From Marinobacter daqiaonensis (GTDB lineage Bacteria > Pseudomonadota > Gammaproteobacteria > Pseudomonadales > Oleiphilaceae), in contig NZ_FOYW01000002.1 in NCBI RefSeq assembly GCF_900115285.1, positions 248,001 to 312,000 on the forward strand: a stretch of DNA of 64,000 nucleotides. The letters run 5' to 3'. Each line of letters begins with the position of its first letter. Positions within the stretch are counted from its first letter, which is position 1. The position numbers and the translations under genes were made by a program. Shown here in pieces: positions 52,672-61,362 of the stretch. The notes beneath the pieces were generated by a model. The model saw only the letters and a list, made by a program, of their open reading frames with translations. It was not told the origin of the DNA and searched no databases.

Positions 52672-54309
52672 TTATGGCAACTCCTCGTGGAGGACATCAA
52701 TGACGAGGCGATCGTGCTCATAGATGTCTTTCCGGAAGCGAAGCCGGCCGGCATCACTGACCTCCGCCGTCCAGTAGGCCATCACCAAAGGAACCGGTTG
52801 GGGCAGGTGAATGTTTCGGGTCTCGCCGGAGCCCCGGAGCTGCTCGAGTTGACGCCTGAGCTCTGTCGGCGCCCCTGCGAACAGGTGCTCGGTCAGCTCC
52901 GGGGCATTTTCCACCCGGACACACCCGGAGCTGTAAAAGCGATTGGGCATCTGGAACAGCCGCTGCGACGGCGTGTCATGCAGGTAAACCGAAAAGGGGT
53001 TGGGAAAGCGGATGGCGACCTGCCCCAGAGCGTTGCCGGGACCGGCGGCCTGTCTCAGCATCAGAGCGCCCGGCCTGCTCCAGTCCACATCCTCCGGGGG
53101 AATCGGGTTTCCGCTCCGGTCAAGCACGGTCAGGTTGTTGCGGCTCAGGTACTCCGGGTCCTTCTGAATGGCGGGCAGGGTATCCTCGTAGAACACCGTG
53201 GGTGGGATCGTCCAGGTAGGGTTCACGGTTACGTGACTGATGGCAGAGGTGAGCGCCGGGGTTTTCCTCTCCGGGCGGCCGACCTGCGTGTTGCTGCGCC
53301 ACGCCTCCCGACCCCCCTCGAAGTAACTTACATCGGCCCCGTTTATATCCACCAGCACCATGCGATCAGCCAGGTAGGGGCTCACCCAGCGCAGGCGCTC
53401 AAGATTGGCGCGCACCTGAGCGGTCCACGAGGCCGGGGAGCGGTTCAGGGTTTCCAGGGTCCTGGGGCCAACCACCCCGTCCACGCCAAGTCCGTGGTCC
53501 CGCTGGAATGATTCTACCGCTAGCCTGATGCTGTCATCGTAGCGCCGGTACGGTGAAGAGTTCGCTGCCGACGGGTTGGCCTCCGGATTCTCGTGGGACG
53601 GTGTCGGGAGGTAGCCCTGAACGGCCAGGCGTTCCACCAGGGCCTGTACTCGTGGCGTACTGTCCCCCGGGCCCAGAGTCGGGCCGGGAGCAACGGACGG
53701 CCAGCTCAGCGGGAGCGCTTTACGCCATTCCCGGAAAGCCGATCTCAACTCCAGATAGGCCGGCGCGTCGGGCCGTGCAATCTGATAGGCTTCCCGTAAG
53801 CCCCCGCGGCTATAGAAGTTACGGTGAATGTCGATGGCGAACAGTTCGGCGTCCCGCTCAACGGGCTGGTGGTGCCACATCAATCCCAGCTCGTCAGGGT
53901 CCAGACGCCCGAACTTCAGATCCGACAGGGACCAGGCCAGCGCCAGGGAAGCCAGCCTCGCGTGGCACTGGGTTGGTTCTGCCCCGGACCAGATCTGCTG
54001 GGCGACAAGCGCCAGTTCCGCCAGGAAATAACTCTGGGGGCTCAGTCCGTCAATCCGCAAACGGTCAAGCTGTCGCAGCAGACGCTGCCATTGAAGCGGT
54101 TCCTGCCAGCGGTCATGATGGGGTTTGATGGATTCAAGGTGGAGCAGCGTTTCCAGAACAAATTCCGGTGTCTCCACCGATTCGGGGCAGGGTACCTCAA
54201 GGGACTGGGCCCGCATGGGGGCCGACAGGAGAATAAGGCATAGAGTGGCGGCCGGCCTCAGACTGCCTGTCCAGCCACGAAAAAGGCGATTGCTCGAGGC
54301 CTGTTTCAT
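52672..54309 (-). CDS. L,D-transpeptidase, YcbB (LdtD) family
   Basis: A 545-residue exported protein (signal to about APMRAQ). A peptidoglycan-binding domain is at RDHGLGVDGVVGPRTLETL and the YkuD catalytic site at FYSSGCVRVENAPEL (Cys, residue about 460). The scaffold domain in front matches YcbB. It makes 3-3 cross-links in the murein. The ATG at 54309 follows GGAGAAG. It is divergent from another L,D-transpeptidase gene. Confidence 0.92.
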   Translation of the reverse strand: MKQASSNRLFRGWTGSLRPAATLCLILLSAPMRAQSLEVPCPESVETPEFVLETLLHLESIKPHHDRWQEPLQWQRLLRQLDRLRIDGLSPQSYFLAELALVAQQIWSGAEPTQCHARLASLALAWSLSDLKFGRLDPDELGLMWHHQPVERDAELFAIDIHRNFYSRGGLREAYQIARPDAPAYLELRSAFREWRKALPLSWPSVAPGPTLGPGDSTPRVQALVERLAVQGYLPTPSHENPEANPSAANSSPYRRYDDSIRLAVESFQRDHGLGVDGVVGPRTLETLNRSPASWTAQVRANLERLRWVSPYLADRMVLVDINGADVSYFEGGREAWRSNTQVGRPERKTPALTSAISHVTVNPTWTIPPTVFYEDTLPAIQKDPEYLSRNNLTVLDRSGNPIPPEDVDWSRPGALMLRQAAGPGNALGQVAIRFPNPFSVYLHDTPSQRLFQMPNRFYSSGCVRVENAPELTEHLFAGAPTELRRQLEQLRGSGETRNIHLPQPVPLVMAYWTAEVSDAGRLRFRKDIYEHDRLVIDVLHEELP

Positions 54310-54468
54310 AGTGCTCTTCTCCAGATCCGGATTTTCGTGAAACCGGGCTCTCACTGTGTTTCCTTTTGTGGGTTTTTTGTACAATCCGAACCGCTTCCCA
54401 GAATGTTGGAGGAATTTTGCTGCATAATGGCGGCACTTTTTGATATTCACTGGATACGAGGAAAACGA

Positions 54469-55209
54469 ATGAGAGTCACAGGCCTGAAGCGCACTTTTTG
54501 GATGTCGGTTTGTGCGCTGACGTTCAGTGTGTCACTGCCAAGTGTAGCAGCGATCTCCAGCGACGAGCTCCTTTCAGGTCTTTCGGAGTCTGCCCCCAAT
54601 CTTGACCCCCGGGTTCTGCGGTATGCCCTGGATGCCACCAGTTGCGCGGTCCGCAATGGCACGGCATACCCGGAACGCCTCGCCGTGATCGACTTTTCCC
54701 TGCCGTCCAGCGAACAGCGCCTGTGGATATTTGATCTGGAAAAGCGCCAGCTTCTTATGAGAGACCTGGTGGCTCACGGCCGGAACTCCGGTGATCGTGA
54801 TGCCACCGCTTTTTCCAATGTGGAAGGCAGTCACCAGTCCAGTATCGGTCTTTTCAGAGCCGCGGAGAGTTATCGTGGCAAGCATGGCTACTCGCTGCGG
54901 CTGGACGGGCTCGAGCCCGGCTTCAATGACCTGGCCCGCCAGCGTGCCATCGTGATTCATGGTGCCGACTATGTGGACCCGTCCTGGGTGACCACATATG
55001 GCCGCATCGGACGTAGCCAGGGCTGCCCGGCGGTTCGCCAGGAGATCATTACCGAGGTCGTGGACTCTCTCAAGGGGGGACAGCTGGTCTTCAAGTACTA
55101 CCCGGACCAGGACTGGCTGGCACGCTCCGGCCTTCTTCATTGCGGCGACAAAGGTGGCGCAATGGCCGGCGTAACCGGGGAATCGGCCGACCACAGCCGC
55201 GACTCCTGA
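54469..55209 (+). CDS. L,D-transpeptidase catalytic-domain protein (YkuD_2 type)
   Basis: A 246-residue exported protein: signal peptide MRVTGLKRTFWMSVCALTFS..SVAA, then AVIDFSLPSSEQRLWIFDLE and the catalytic region IVIHGADYVDPSWV followed by IGRSQGCPAVRQE. This is the murein L,D-transpeptidase catalytic family (YkuD_2), often annotated as such without an assigned substrate. The ATG at 54469 follows GAGGA. It is divergent from the YcbB-type gene, 159 bp apart. Confidence 0.88.
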   Translation: MRVTGLKRTFWMSVCALTFSVSLPSVAAISSDELLSGLSESAPNLDPRVLRYALDATSCAVRNGTAYPERLAVIDFSLPSSEQRLWIFDLEKRQLLMRDLVAHGRNSGDRDATAFSNVEGSHQSSIGLFRAAESYRGKHGYSLRLDGLEPGFNDLARQRAIVIHGADYVDPSWVTTYGRIGRSQGCPAVRQEIITEVVDSLKGGQLVFKYYPDQDWLARSGLLHCGDKGGAMAGVTGESADHSRDS

Positions 55210-55348
55210 CAAGTCCGGTACCTTTCTTGCCCACACCCTGATCTGCCCCGGGGTTTTTACCCCCGGGCGGGTTCTCGGCTATCCTGACAGGTGCCAGGCT
55301 TCCGCCCGGCGCCAACAACCATGTCAGACCCGCAGGAGAACCCCTATC

Positions 55349-56032
55349 ATGTCTGCAGCATCGCTTCAGGGTAAGCGCATCCTCGTCACCCAGGCAGGTG
55401 ACTTCATGGGCCCCACGCTTTGTGAAGTACTCGAAGAGCACGGCGCCACGGTCATTCCCAGCCATGACGATGTCACTGATCCGGAAGCACCGGCTCGTAT
55501 TGTCAAAGCTGCCGGACAGGTGGATGTCCTGCTTGCCAACCTGGCGGTTCCAGCGCCCTCAACTCCCGCTGCGGAGGTGAGTGACGATGAATGGCGTGAC
55601 ACCTTTGCCGCCATGGTGGACCCGCTGCCGCGCTTTGTTCAGGCAGTATTGCCGGGCATGCTTGAGCGCGGTGGCGGCAAGATCCTGGTCATGGGCAGTG
55701 CATCGGCCCTGAGGGGCATGAAGCGGGCCTCCACCTACAGCGCCGCCCGGGGAGCGCAACTGTCCTATGTCCAGGCCGTTGGGGTGGAGTTGGCCTCAAA
55801 GAACATACAGGTCAACCTGATTGCCCAGAACTTCGTGGACAATCCCACCTACTTTCCCCCGGAAATCCAGGAAAATCCGCGCTTTCAGGAACGGCTCAAA
55901 CGGGAAGTCCCACTAGGCCGACTGGTGGGCGCGCGGGAAGACGCCACCTTTGCCGCCTATCTCTGTAGCGATGCCGCCGACTGCTTTGTGGGTCAGGCCT
56001 TTCCGGTATGTGGAGGCTGGGTCAACCGTTAG
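55349..56032 (+). CDS. Halohydrin dehalogenase-like SDR
   Basis: A 227-residue SDR-fold protein in which the Rossmann glycine motif is replaced by VTQAGDFMGPTL (T-x4-F-x-G) and the catalytic triad is S-x12-Y-x3-R (MGSASALRGMKRASTYSAAR). These two are the published hallmarks of halohydrin dehalogenases. The loop NFVDNPTYFPPEIQENP recalls the halide-binding loop of HheA (from memory) and the chain ends FPVCGGWVNR. Such enzymes convert vicinal halohydrins to epoxides and use no nicotinamide cofactor. ATG at 55349 follows GGAG. Alternative: a cofactor-free SDR-like protein of other function. Confidence 0.82.
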   Translation: MSAASLQGKRILVTQAGDFMGPTLCEVLEEHGATVIPSHDDVTDPEAPARIVKAAGQVDVLLANLAVPAPSTPAAEVSDDEWRDTFAAMVDPLPRFVQAVLPGMLERGGGKILVMGSASALRGMKRASTYSAARGAQLSYVQAVGVELASKNIQVNLIAQNFVDNPTYFPPEIQENPRFQERLKREVPLGRLVGAREDATFAAYLCSDAADCFVGQAFPVCGGWVNR

Positions 56033-56091
56033 TGGCAGCCCGGGAGGGAGGTTTTGCCAGGATCGCCGTTTTCACATCAGGGAGGAATGCC

Positions 56092-57216
56092 ATGGAAACC
56101 GGGGTGGTTCTCACCGGGGGCGGCGCCAGGGCCGCTTACCAGGTAGGGGTGTTACGGGCTATATCAGACATGTATCCGGACTGGGAGAACCCGTTCCGGG
56201 TGATTGTCGGCACCTCCGCCGGCGCCCTGAACGCGGCGGCCCTGGCCAGTGGCAGTCCGATTTTTCGCCACAATGTGGGACATCTTGAAGGCCTGTGGTC
56301 GGAAATCTCGGTTGATCGGATCTATAAGAGCCAGACCCTCGACATTCTCCGTAATATGAGAGGAGTGGCCCGGGGACTTTTCTCCCGGCAGAGTCAGAGT
56401 GGTGGCCCCATGGCGCTGCTGAACAACAGTCCCCTCAAGGGCATGCTGGAAAAAGAGCTGAACTTCGACGCGATTGGCGAGGCGATCCGGGAGGGTCGCA
56501 TTTCCGCGGTGGGCGTCAACGCCTGCGGCTACTCCACCGGCCAGAATGTCTGCTTCTTTCAGGGCCGGGAAGGCCTTAAAAGCTGGAGCGTGGGACAAAG
56601 GGCGGGTGCCAGGGTCGACCTGGGCGTGAGCCATGTGCTGGCATCGGCTGCCATACCCACGGTTTTCCCGCCGGTGCTGATACACCGGGAGTACTTCGGC
56701 GATGGCGTGACCCGTCAGATGGCCCATGCCAGCCCGGCGCTCAGGCTGGGCGCACAGCGATTGCTGGTGGTGGGTGTCAGCGCCAACAGCATGTGCCCTA
56801 CCGAACGGCCCGAGTCTCCACACAGTCCCACCTTCGCCCAGGTGATTGCCCAGGTATTCAACGGCATGTTCCTGGATACCCTGGACTATGACATCGAGCG
56901 TCTGCGGCTGATCAACCAGCTGATTGAACTGGTGCCTCCCGGGGAGCTGGAAAAATCAGGCCTGGATCTCAAACCGGTAAAGGTCCTGGAAATCTCCCCC
57001 AGCCACCAGATCAATGACATCGCGGCCAAGTATATGGACGGGATGCCTCTGGTTCTGCGCAACCTGGTGGGCGCCACAGACAGACGTCACGGTACCGCGG
57101 CGAGCCTTGCCAGTTACCTGCTTTTCGATCCGAGGTTCTGCAGGGAGTTGATCAGGCTGGGTTATCAGGATGCCCAGGACCATGCCCGCCAGATCGAGCG
57201 GTTTTTCAAAACGTAG
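56092..57216 (+). CDS. Patatin-like phospholipase
   Basis: A 374-residue protein with GGGARAAYQVGVL (oxyanion hole), IVGTSAGALNAAAL (nucleophile GxSxG) and a later FGDGVTRQM for the aspartate of the Ser-Asp dyad. No signal peptide. It probably hydrolyses phospholipids or acyl esters. The start at 56092 follows GGGAGGA. It meets the phospholipase D-like gene tail to tail with 11 bases overlap. Confidence 0.9.
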   Translation: METGVVLTGGGARAAYQVGVLRAISDMYPDWENPFRVIVGTSAGALNAAALASGSPIFRHNVGHLEGLWSEISVDRIYKSQTLDILRNMRGVARGLFSRQSQSGGPMALLNNSPLKGMLEKELNFDAIGEAIREGRISAVGVNACGYSTGQNVCFFQGREGLKSWSVGQRAGARVDLGVSHVLASAAIPTVFPPVLIHREYFGDGVTRQMAHASPALRLGAQRLLVVGVSANSMCPTERPESPHSPTFAQVIAQVFNGMFLDTLDYDIERLRLINQLIELVPPGELEKSGLDLKPVKVLEISPSHQINDIAAKYMDGMPLVLRNLVGATDRRHGTAASLASYLLFDPRFCRELIRLGYQDAQDHARQIERFFKT

Positions 57217-58648
57217 AAAGACCGGAGGCTTCCATTATCCGGTAGCGCCAGTAGCTGATCCGGGATTCATCGGTGTTGGCGGAGTAGGCCAGGCTGAAGG
57301 CGGGTGTGGAGTCCGGGTCGTCCTGCCAGAGACGGTCGAACAGATCGCTGCTCGCTGTCATGACCTTCGCGCCAGGCGGCCCGTTGACCAGCAGAGAGGT
57401 TTCCAGATTGTAGTCGTCCAGGTTACGACGGGTGAAATTGGCAGAGCCGAGGAGCAGACTCGCTTCTCCACTCTGCTCCCGTAACATCAGCAGCTTGTTG
57501 TGGCACTGCTCGCCAGAGGTATTGCACCAGCGAACCTCAATACCCGCGTGATGTAGCTCCGCGGCCACCTGGCGGTTGGGGATGCCGTTCTTGGCGTAGC
57601 CGAAAGCCTCCTGATTCTGGTCCAGAAGGACGCGGACACTGACACCGCGTCGACCGGCCAGAATCAGCTCGCGAATAATCCCCCGGTGTGACAGATAGAA
57701 CATGGCCAGGTCCAGTTGATCGCCGGCGCGAGCGCGTCCGATCAGCTTTATGGCGGCATCGCGGATCGCCGCTTCCGTCAGCACCTGCCCCCGGAGCGCG
57801 CTATCCTGAGGCTGTTGCGGTTCAGCGGCAGGGGGCAGCGACCACTGTGGTATCCCGGCTTCGGAGAATGCCAGCACGGCTTCCTCCGTGGCGAGCAGAT
57901 CCCGTGCGGCGGGGCCGGCAAAAGTGATCGCCGTGTTCCAGTGGCGACTGCTGCCGTCATGGGGATTGGCGGAAGTAATCAGTCCCCGCAGTTGATCGCC
58001 TTCGTCGACGATGAGTGTCTTGCGGTGATTGGCCTTGAAGTTCGGCAGCGCCAGATAACTCCTGAGAGTGACTTTGCCGCCATCAAAGGCGTTGGGCAGC
58101 CAGCCCCCGTCGGGGCTGTTGCCAAACCACTGGCAGCAAAGCCGCCAGATTGAGGACCAGGCGGGGTTGGAGTCCCGTAACTTGCGGAGGTCTGTCTCAA
58201 CCACCGTAATGCCGGCCCCGCGAAGCCGTTCAAAGTGGGGCTGGCGGGTGCCCCCGTAGAAGGTGTTGAAGGGGTCGGTGATCACCACCATGGTCAGCTC
58301 CGGCACGGCCTGTTTCCGTGCCAGCAGTGCCTCGGTGAGTTTCGCCGCCAGGGGTTCGAAACTCTGATCGGGCGCGCTGCTGTTGAACAGGAACATGTCG
58401 ACAACGATAAGCTCCCGAGCCTGTGCAACCAGTCGGAACACCTCTTCGAAAATGCCCTGGCTCTGGAGGTGATCGCCGTCCACCGAGCGCCAGCTGAGAT
58501 CGGCGATCAGCCTTACATCGTAAAGGGGTTTGCTGGAGGCGGCCTTCGAGAGGCCTGCCGGCAGCGGCTTGAACGTGTTATAAAGTCCTGTCGCCAACAG
58601 CACCAGAAAGAAAACGGTGACAACGAGTTTGAACGAGATCAGGTGCAT
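57206..58648 (-). CDS. Phospholipase D-like (cardiolipin synthase-type) protein
   Basis: A 480-residue protein with an N-terminal helix MHLISFKLVVTVFFLVLLAT and two HKD domains: NHRKTLIVDEG...SANPHDGS and CHNKLLMLREQ...SANFTRRN. The lack of the usual cardiolipin-synthase transmembrane pair suggests a secreted or periplasm-facing PLD. The chosen start 58648 has GGGAG upstream; ATG 58666 and 58696 are possible. Overlaps the patatin gene's end. Confidence 0.85.
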   Translation of the reverse strand: MHLISFKLVVTVFFLVLLATGLYNTFKPLPAGLSKAASSKPLYDVRLIADLSWRSVDGDHLQSQGIFEEVFRLVAQARELIVVDMFLFNSSAPDQSFEPLAAKLTEALLARKQAVPELTMVVITDPFNTFYGGTRQPHFERLRGAGITVVETDLRKLRDSNPAWSSIWRLCCQWFGNSPDGGWLPNAFDGGKVTLRSYLALPNFKANHRKTLIVDEGDQLRGLITSANPHDGSSRHWNTAITFAGPAARDLLATEEAVLAFSEAGIPQWSLPPAAEPQQPQDSALRGQVLTEAAIRDAAIKLIGRARAGDQLDLAMFYLSHRGIIRELILAGRRGVSVRVLLDQNQEAFGYAKNGIPNRQVAAELHHAGIEVRWCNTSGEQCHNKLLMLREQSGEASLLLGSANFTRRNLDDYNLETSLLVNGPPGAKVMTASSDLFDRLWQDDPDSTPAFSLAYSANTDESRISYWRYRIMEASGLSTF

Positions 58649-58697
58649 CCCTGCCGGGTCTCCCATGGTGAAACACGATAAAAAAGGTCGGATCAAT

Positions 58698-59069
58698 ATG
58701 ATAGGTTACGTCACTATCGGTGTCAGTGATATGAGTCGCGCCAAGTCCTTCTACAGTGAGCTACTGGCTGAGCTGGGCGCAAAGGTCCTGCTGGACAAGG
58801 ACCGAATAGCCTTTATCGGGAAGAGTATGGGGCAACCCATGCTGGCGGTCTGTATCCCCTATGACAAGGAGCCGAACCATCCCGGCAACGGCAATATGGT
58901 TGCCATCAATCCTGGCTCCAAAGAGATGGTAGACAAGCTTTACCACAAGGCCATCGAGCTTGGGGCGAGCTGCGATGGCGAACCGGGCCAGCGGATTCCA
59001 GATCGATTCTATGGCGCCTACTTCCGGGACCCGGACGGAAACAAGGTCGCTTTTTTCCACTTCGGATAA
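58698..59069 (+). CDS. VOC family (glyoxalase/bleomycin resistance) protein
   Basis: A 123-residue protein beginning MIGYVTIGVSDMSRAKSFYS and containing YFRDPDGNKVAFFHFG, two halves of the vicinal-oxygen-chelate fold. Metal ligands His/Glu are not obvious, so enzymatic activity is unclear. ATG 58698 has GGT upstream and 49 bases from the divergent PLD gene. Confidence 0.85.
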   Translation: MIGYVTIGVSDMSRAKSFYSELLAELGAKVLLDKDRIAFIGKSMGQPMLAVCIPYDKEPNHPGNGNMVAINPGSKEMVDKLYHKAIELGASCDGEPGQRIPDRFYGAYFRDPDGNKVAFFHFG

Positions 59070-59087
59070 GACGCTCGAGGAGGCTCG

Positions 59088-59456
59088 ATGTCCGACCTGA
59101 ATGATCCCAGAGTACTGTTTGCGGCGGAACGCACCCTGCTGGCCTGGAATCGCACCAGTCTGGTCCTGATTGCCTTCGGCTTCGTGGTGGAGAGGGCGAA
59201 TGTCCTGCTCCAGGTGGTGGCGCCGGATCAGGTGGGCGATTTCAAGAACTCGGTGACGTTCTGGCTGGGCATTGCCTTCATTGTTCTTGGGGCATTCAGT
59301 GCCGCTTACTCGTCGAAGCAGTACCTGGCAGTCCTGAGAACTCTTTCCACCTCGGAATTCCCCCCCGGCTACCGGGTGGTCTGGGGGCTTACCGTCAACC
59401 TGGTTATCGCTCTGCTGGGCGGGATTCTGGCGGTGGCCCTGGTTATCGGTGGATGA
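59088..59456 (+). CDS. DUF202 (YidH) family membrane protein
   Basis: A 122-residue protein with RTLLAWNRTSLVLIAFGFVV (the DUF202 signature W-x-R-T-x2) and two further helices. Function unknown. GGAGG lies before the ATG; 18 bases separate it from the VOC gene, so they may be one transcript. Confidence 0.9.
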   Translation: MSDLNDPRVLFAAERTLLAWNRTSLVLIAFGFVVERANVLLQVVAPDQVGDFKNSVTFWLGIAFIVLGAFSAAYSSKQYLAVLRTLSTSEFPPGYRVVWGLTVNLVIALLGGILAVALVIGG

Positions 59457-59528
59457 CCCTTCCCGAATAACCGGGGCGACTGCACGGGGAGTCACAAACC
59501 GCTGCGGTGTCATCGATGATAGGGCGGT

Positions 59529-60413
59529 TCAGGGGGTGGCAATGTCCACCGGATCCTCATCAATGATGAGACGGTTGCCATCCCGGTCCTGGGTGCGGCC
59601 ATCCTCCTCAGAGAATGTGCGTTCCACTACTTCATCCGGGTCCTCGGATACCAGGCGAATGCGGGTCTCGTTGCCCCGGTATCGTTGTTCGGTGTCATCG
59701 GTCCAGTGCAGGAGCACCAGTGACAGGGCACCGCCCGCGCTGTCCGAGCCCATGATGTACTCGTCATAGCGCTCGGTGCTCCGGAAGTCCTGTTCGGTCA
59801 GGCCCACCCGGAAATCATAGAAATCCCGGGCTGCCTCAAGGTCGCTGACGCCGATTCCAACGGCGGACATCAGGGGTGAGGTGACTTGTGGGACCTCAGT
59901 AAATTCTATCAGGTTGTTGTCCGGGTCACGGCCGAAGCCGACGACGCCCAACCCTGGCAGTGCCAGAGGGGGCTGGGTGACATTGCCGCCAGCGTTGGCG
60001 AACTGGTTCGCGAGGGCCTGGGCATCAGGAGTGGAATATACGATCCTGCCCGGATTGTCCTGAAGGTTGCGGCCGAGGCCATCGGTGAACTCGATCAGCG
60101 TCAGGGTCGCGACGAAGCTGCTGCCGGGCGACTCCAGGGTAACCCGGCGACTGGTGCCGGTTTCCGTCTCTTCCACGACATCCATGCCCAGTCCCTCCCG
60201 ATAGACCGGGACCGACATGTCGAGACTGCTGACCCCCAGCTCGAACCCGATGACCTGACTGATGACAGGATCGAGTTCCTCTCCGCTGTTGTTGTCATCC
60301 TCATCTTTCCCCTCGCCGAGTACCGTAGCCCAGTCGCACCCGGTAAGGGTTACGAAGAACATGAATGACAGCAGCAAGGGCAGTCCCCGAAAATGGCAGT
60401 CCCTCATAGGCAT
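59529..60413 (-). CDS. Lipoprotein with two VOC domains
   Basis: A 294-residue lipoprotein: signal helix with LLLSFMFFVTLTGCDW (lipobox LTGC), an acidic spacer GKDEDDNNSGEELD, then two VOC domains (FELGVSSLDMSVPVYREGLG and VGIGVSDLEAARDFYDFRVG). A VOC protein tethered to a membrane is unusual. It may act on a small periplasmic ligand; the metal ligands are not clear. Start at 60413 follows AGGA. Confidence 0.8.
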   Translation of the reverse strand: MPMRDCHFRGLPLLLSFMFFVTLTGCDWATVLGEGKDEDDNNSGEELDPVISQVIGFELGVSSLDMSVPVYREGLGMDVVEETETGTSRRVTLESPGSSFVATLTLIEFTDGLGRNLQDNPGRIVYSTPDAQALANQFANAGGNVTQPPLALPGLGVVGFGRDPDNNLIEFTEVPQVTSPLMSAVGIGVSDLEAARDFYDFRVGLTEQDFRSTERYDEYIMGSDSAGGALSLVLLHWTDDTEQRYRGNETRIRLVSEDPDEVVERTFSEEDGRTQDRDGNRLIIDEDPVDIATP

Positions 60414-60561
60414 AGTCAACATCCTGTCGGTGGTGGTTCAGGTCACTGACCGGCGTTCTGTTGATCACCGGCAGAATCCAGTATGAAAAAACGGTGGCTG
60501 ATGTTTGTGACTCAGGTCCGGTTATGTGGGCCGCTCCTCATCTCAGTAGCTGTTTCGCGCC

Positions 60562-61170
60562 TCAGGCTGCGCTACTGGCGCAGAGGCGCCAGCAGCCGTC
60601 ACGGGCGCTATTGATATCCTCCTCGGTGAGCCTGGTATAACCGGCCCGTTCCGCCTTCATCAGGTTGACAAAAGCACCCCACACAGTGGCCATGATGATC
60701 TCGGCACGCATGTCGGCGCGGAAGATACCCATGTCCTGAAGGTAACGACAGACGTCGGCCTGGCGCTTGAGTATCCTGTGTTCCATCTCTCGGGACGACC
60801 TGTCCAGGTAGGGCAGGTGATACTGTAGCTCAAGGAACCGGAATGACCTGGGATGCTCTCGGGCGAAACCCACCATTCGCAGCCAGAGCCCGTGGAACAG
60901 CCGACGGGGATCGGATTCATCGCCTGACTCGCCGGTAAGGCAGCGTTCCAGCCTTTGCTTTTCTTCCTGGTACAGGGCGTTCACAAGGGCTTCCTTATTC
61001 TGGAAATAACGGTATATGGTACCGGTGCCTACCCGGGCCCGGGCCGCAATGTCGGGAACTGCTACGCCGTTGACTCCCAATTCTGCGAACTGTTCGAGGG
61101 CGGCTTCAAGTATGGCCAGCCGCTTGGGATTCTGGTCGTTTTGTTGTGTTTGTAACGAGCTTGCTGGCAT
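60562..61170 (-). CDS. TetR/AcrR family regulator
   Basis: A 202-residue repressor with the N-terminal HTH VPDIAARARVGTGTIYRYFQNKEAL and a variable ligand domain. It is divergent from the oxidoreductase gene, which it probably regulates. The start at 61170 has GAGGAAGG; the longer frame from 61215 is less likely. Confidence 0.9.
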   Translation of the reverse strand: MPASSLQTQQNDQNPKRLAILEAALEQFAELGVNGVAVPDIAARARVGTGTIYRYFQNKEALVNALYQEEKQRLERCLTGESGDESDPRRLFHGLWLRMVGFAREHPRSFRFLELQYHLPYLDRSSREMEHRILKRQADVCRYLQDMGIFRADMRAEIIMATVWGAFVNLMKAERAGYTRLTEEDINSARDGCWRLCASSAA

Positions 61171-61226
61171 GGCCTTCCTCTGAGACAGACTCCGCCGGGA
61201 CAATGGAGCGCGCATTTATCAATGTC

Positions 61227-61248
61227 GTTTAACTGTTCAGGTTAACAG
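61227..61248. promoter_or_regulatory. Candidate TetR operator
   Basis: GTTTAACTGTTCAGGTTAACAG contains CTGTT and AACAG as inverted halves and two GTT(T)AAC units in the intergenic gap between the TetR and oxidoreductase genes. It is a guess, with imperfect symmetry. Confidence 0.35.
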
Positions 61249-61362
61249 CTTGTTGGGATTTCTGCCTGATTTCCAATGCTCCTGAAATGCCGGTTGACCT
61301 TCTGCGGATTTCACTTCATGCTAATCCGGTTTCATTACGCAACCAAAAAAGGAGGTCACCTC

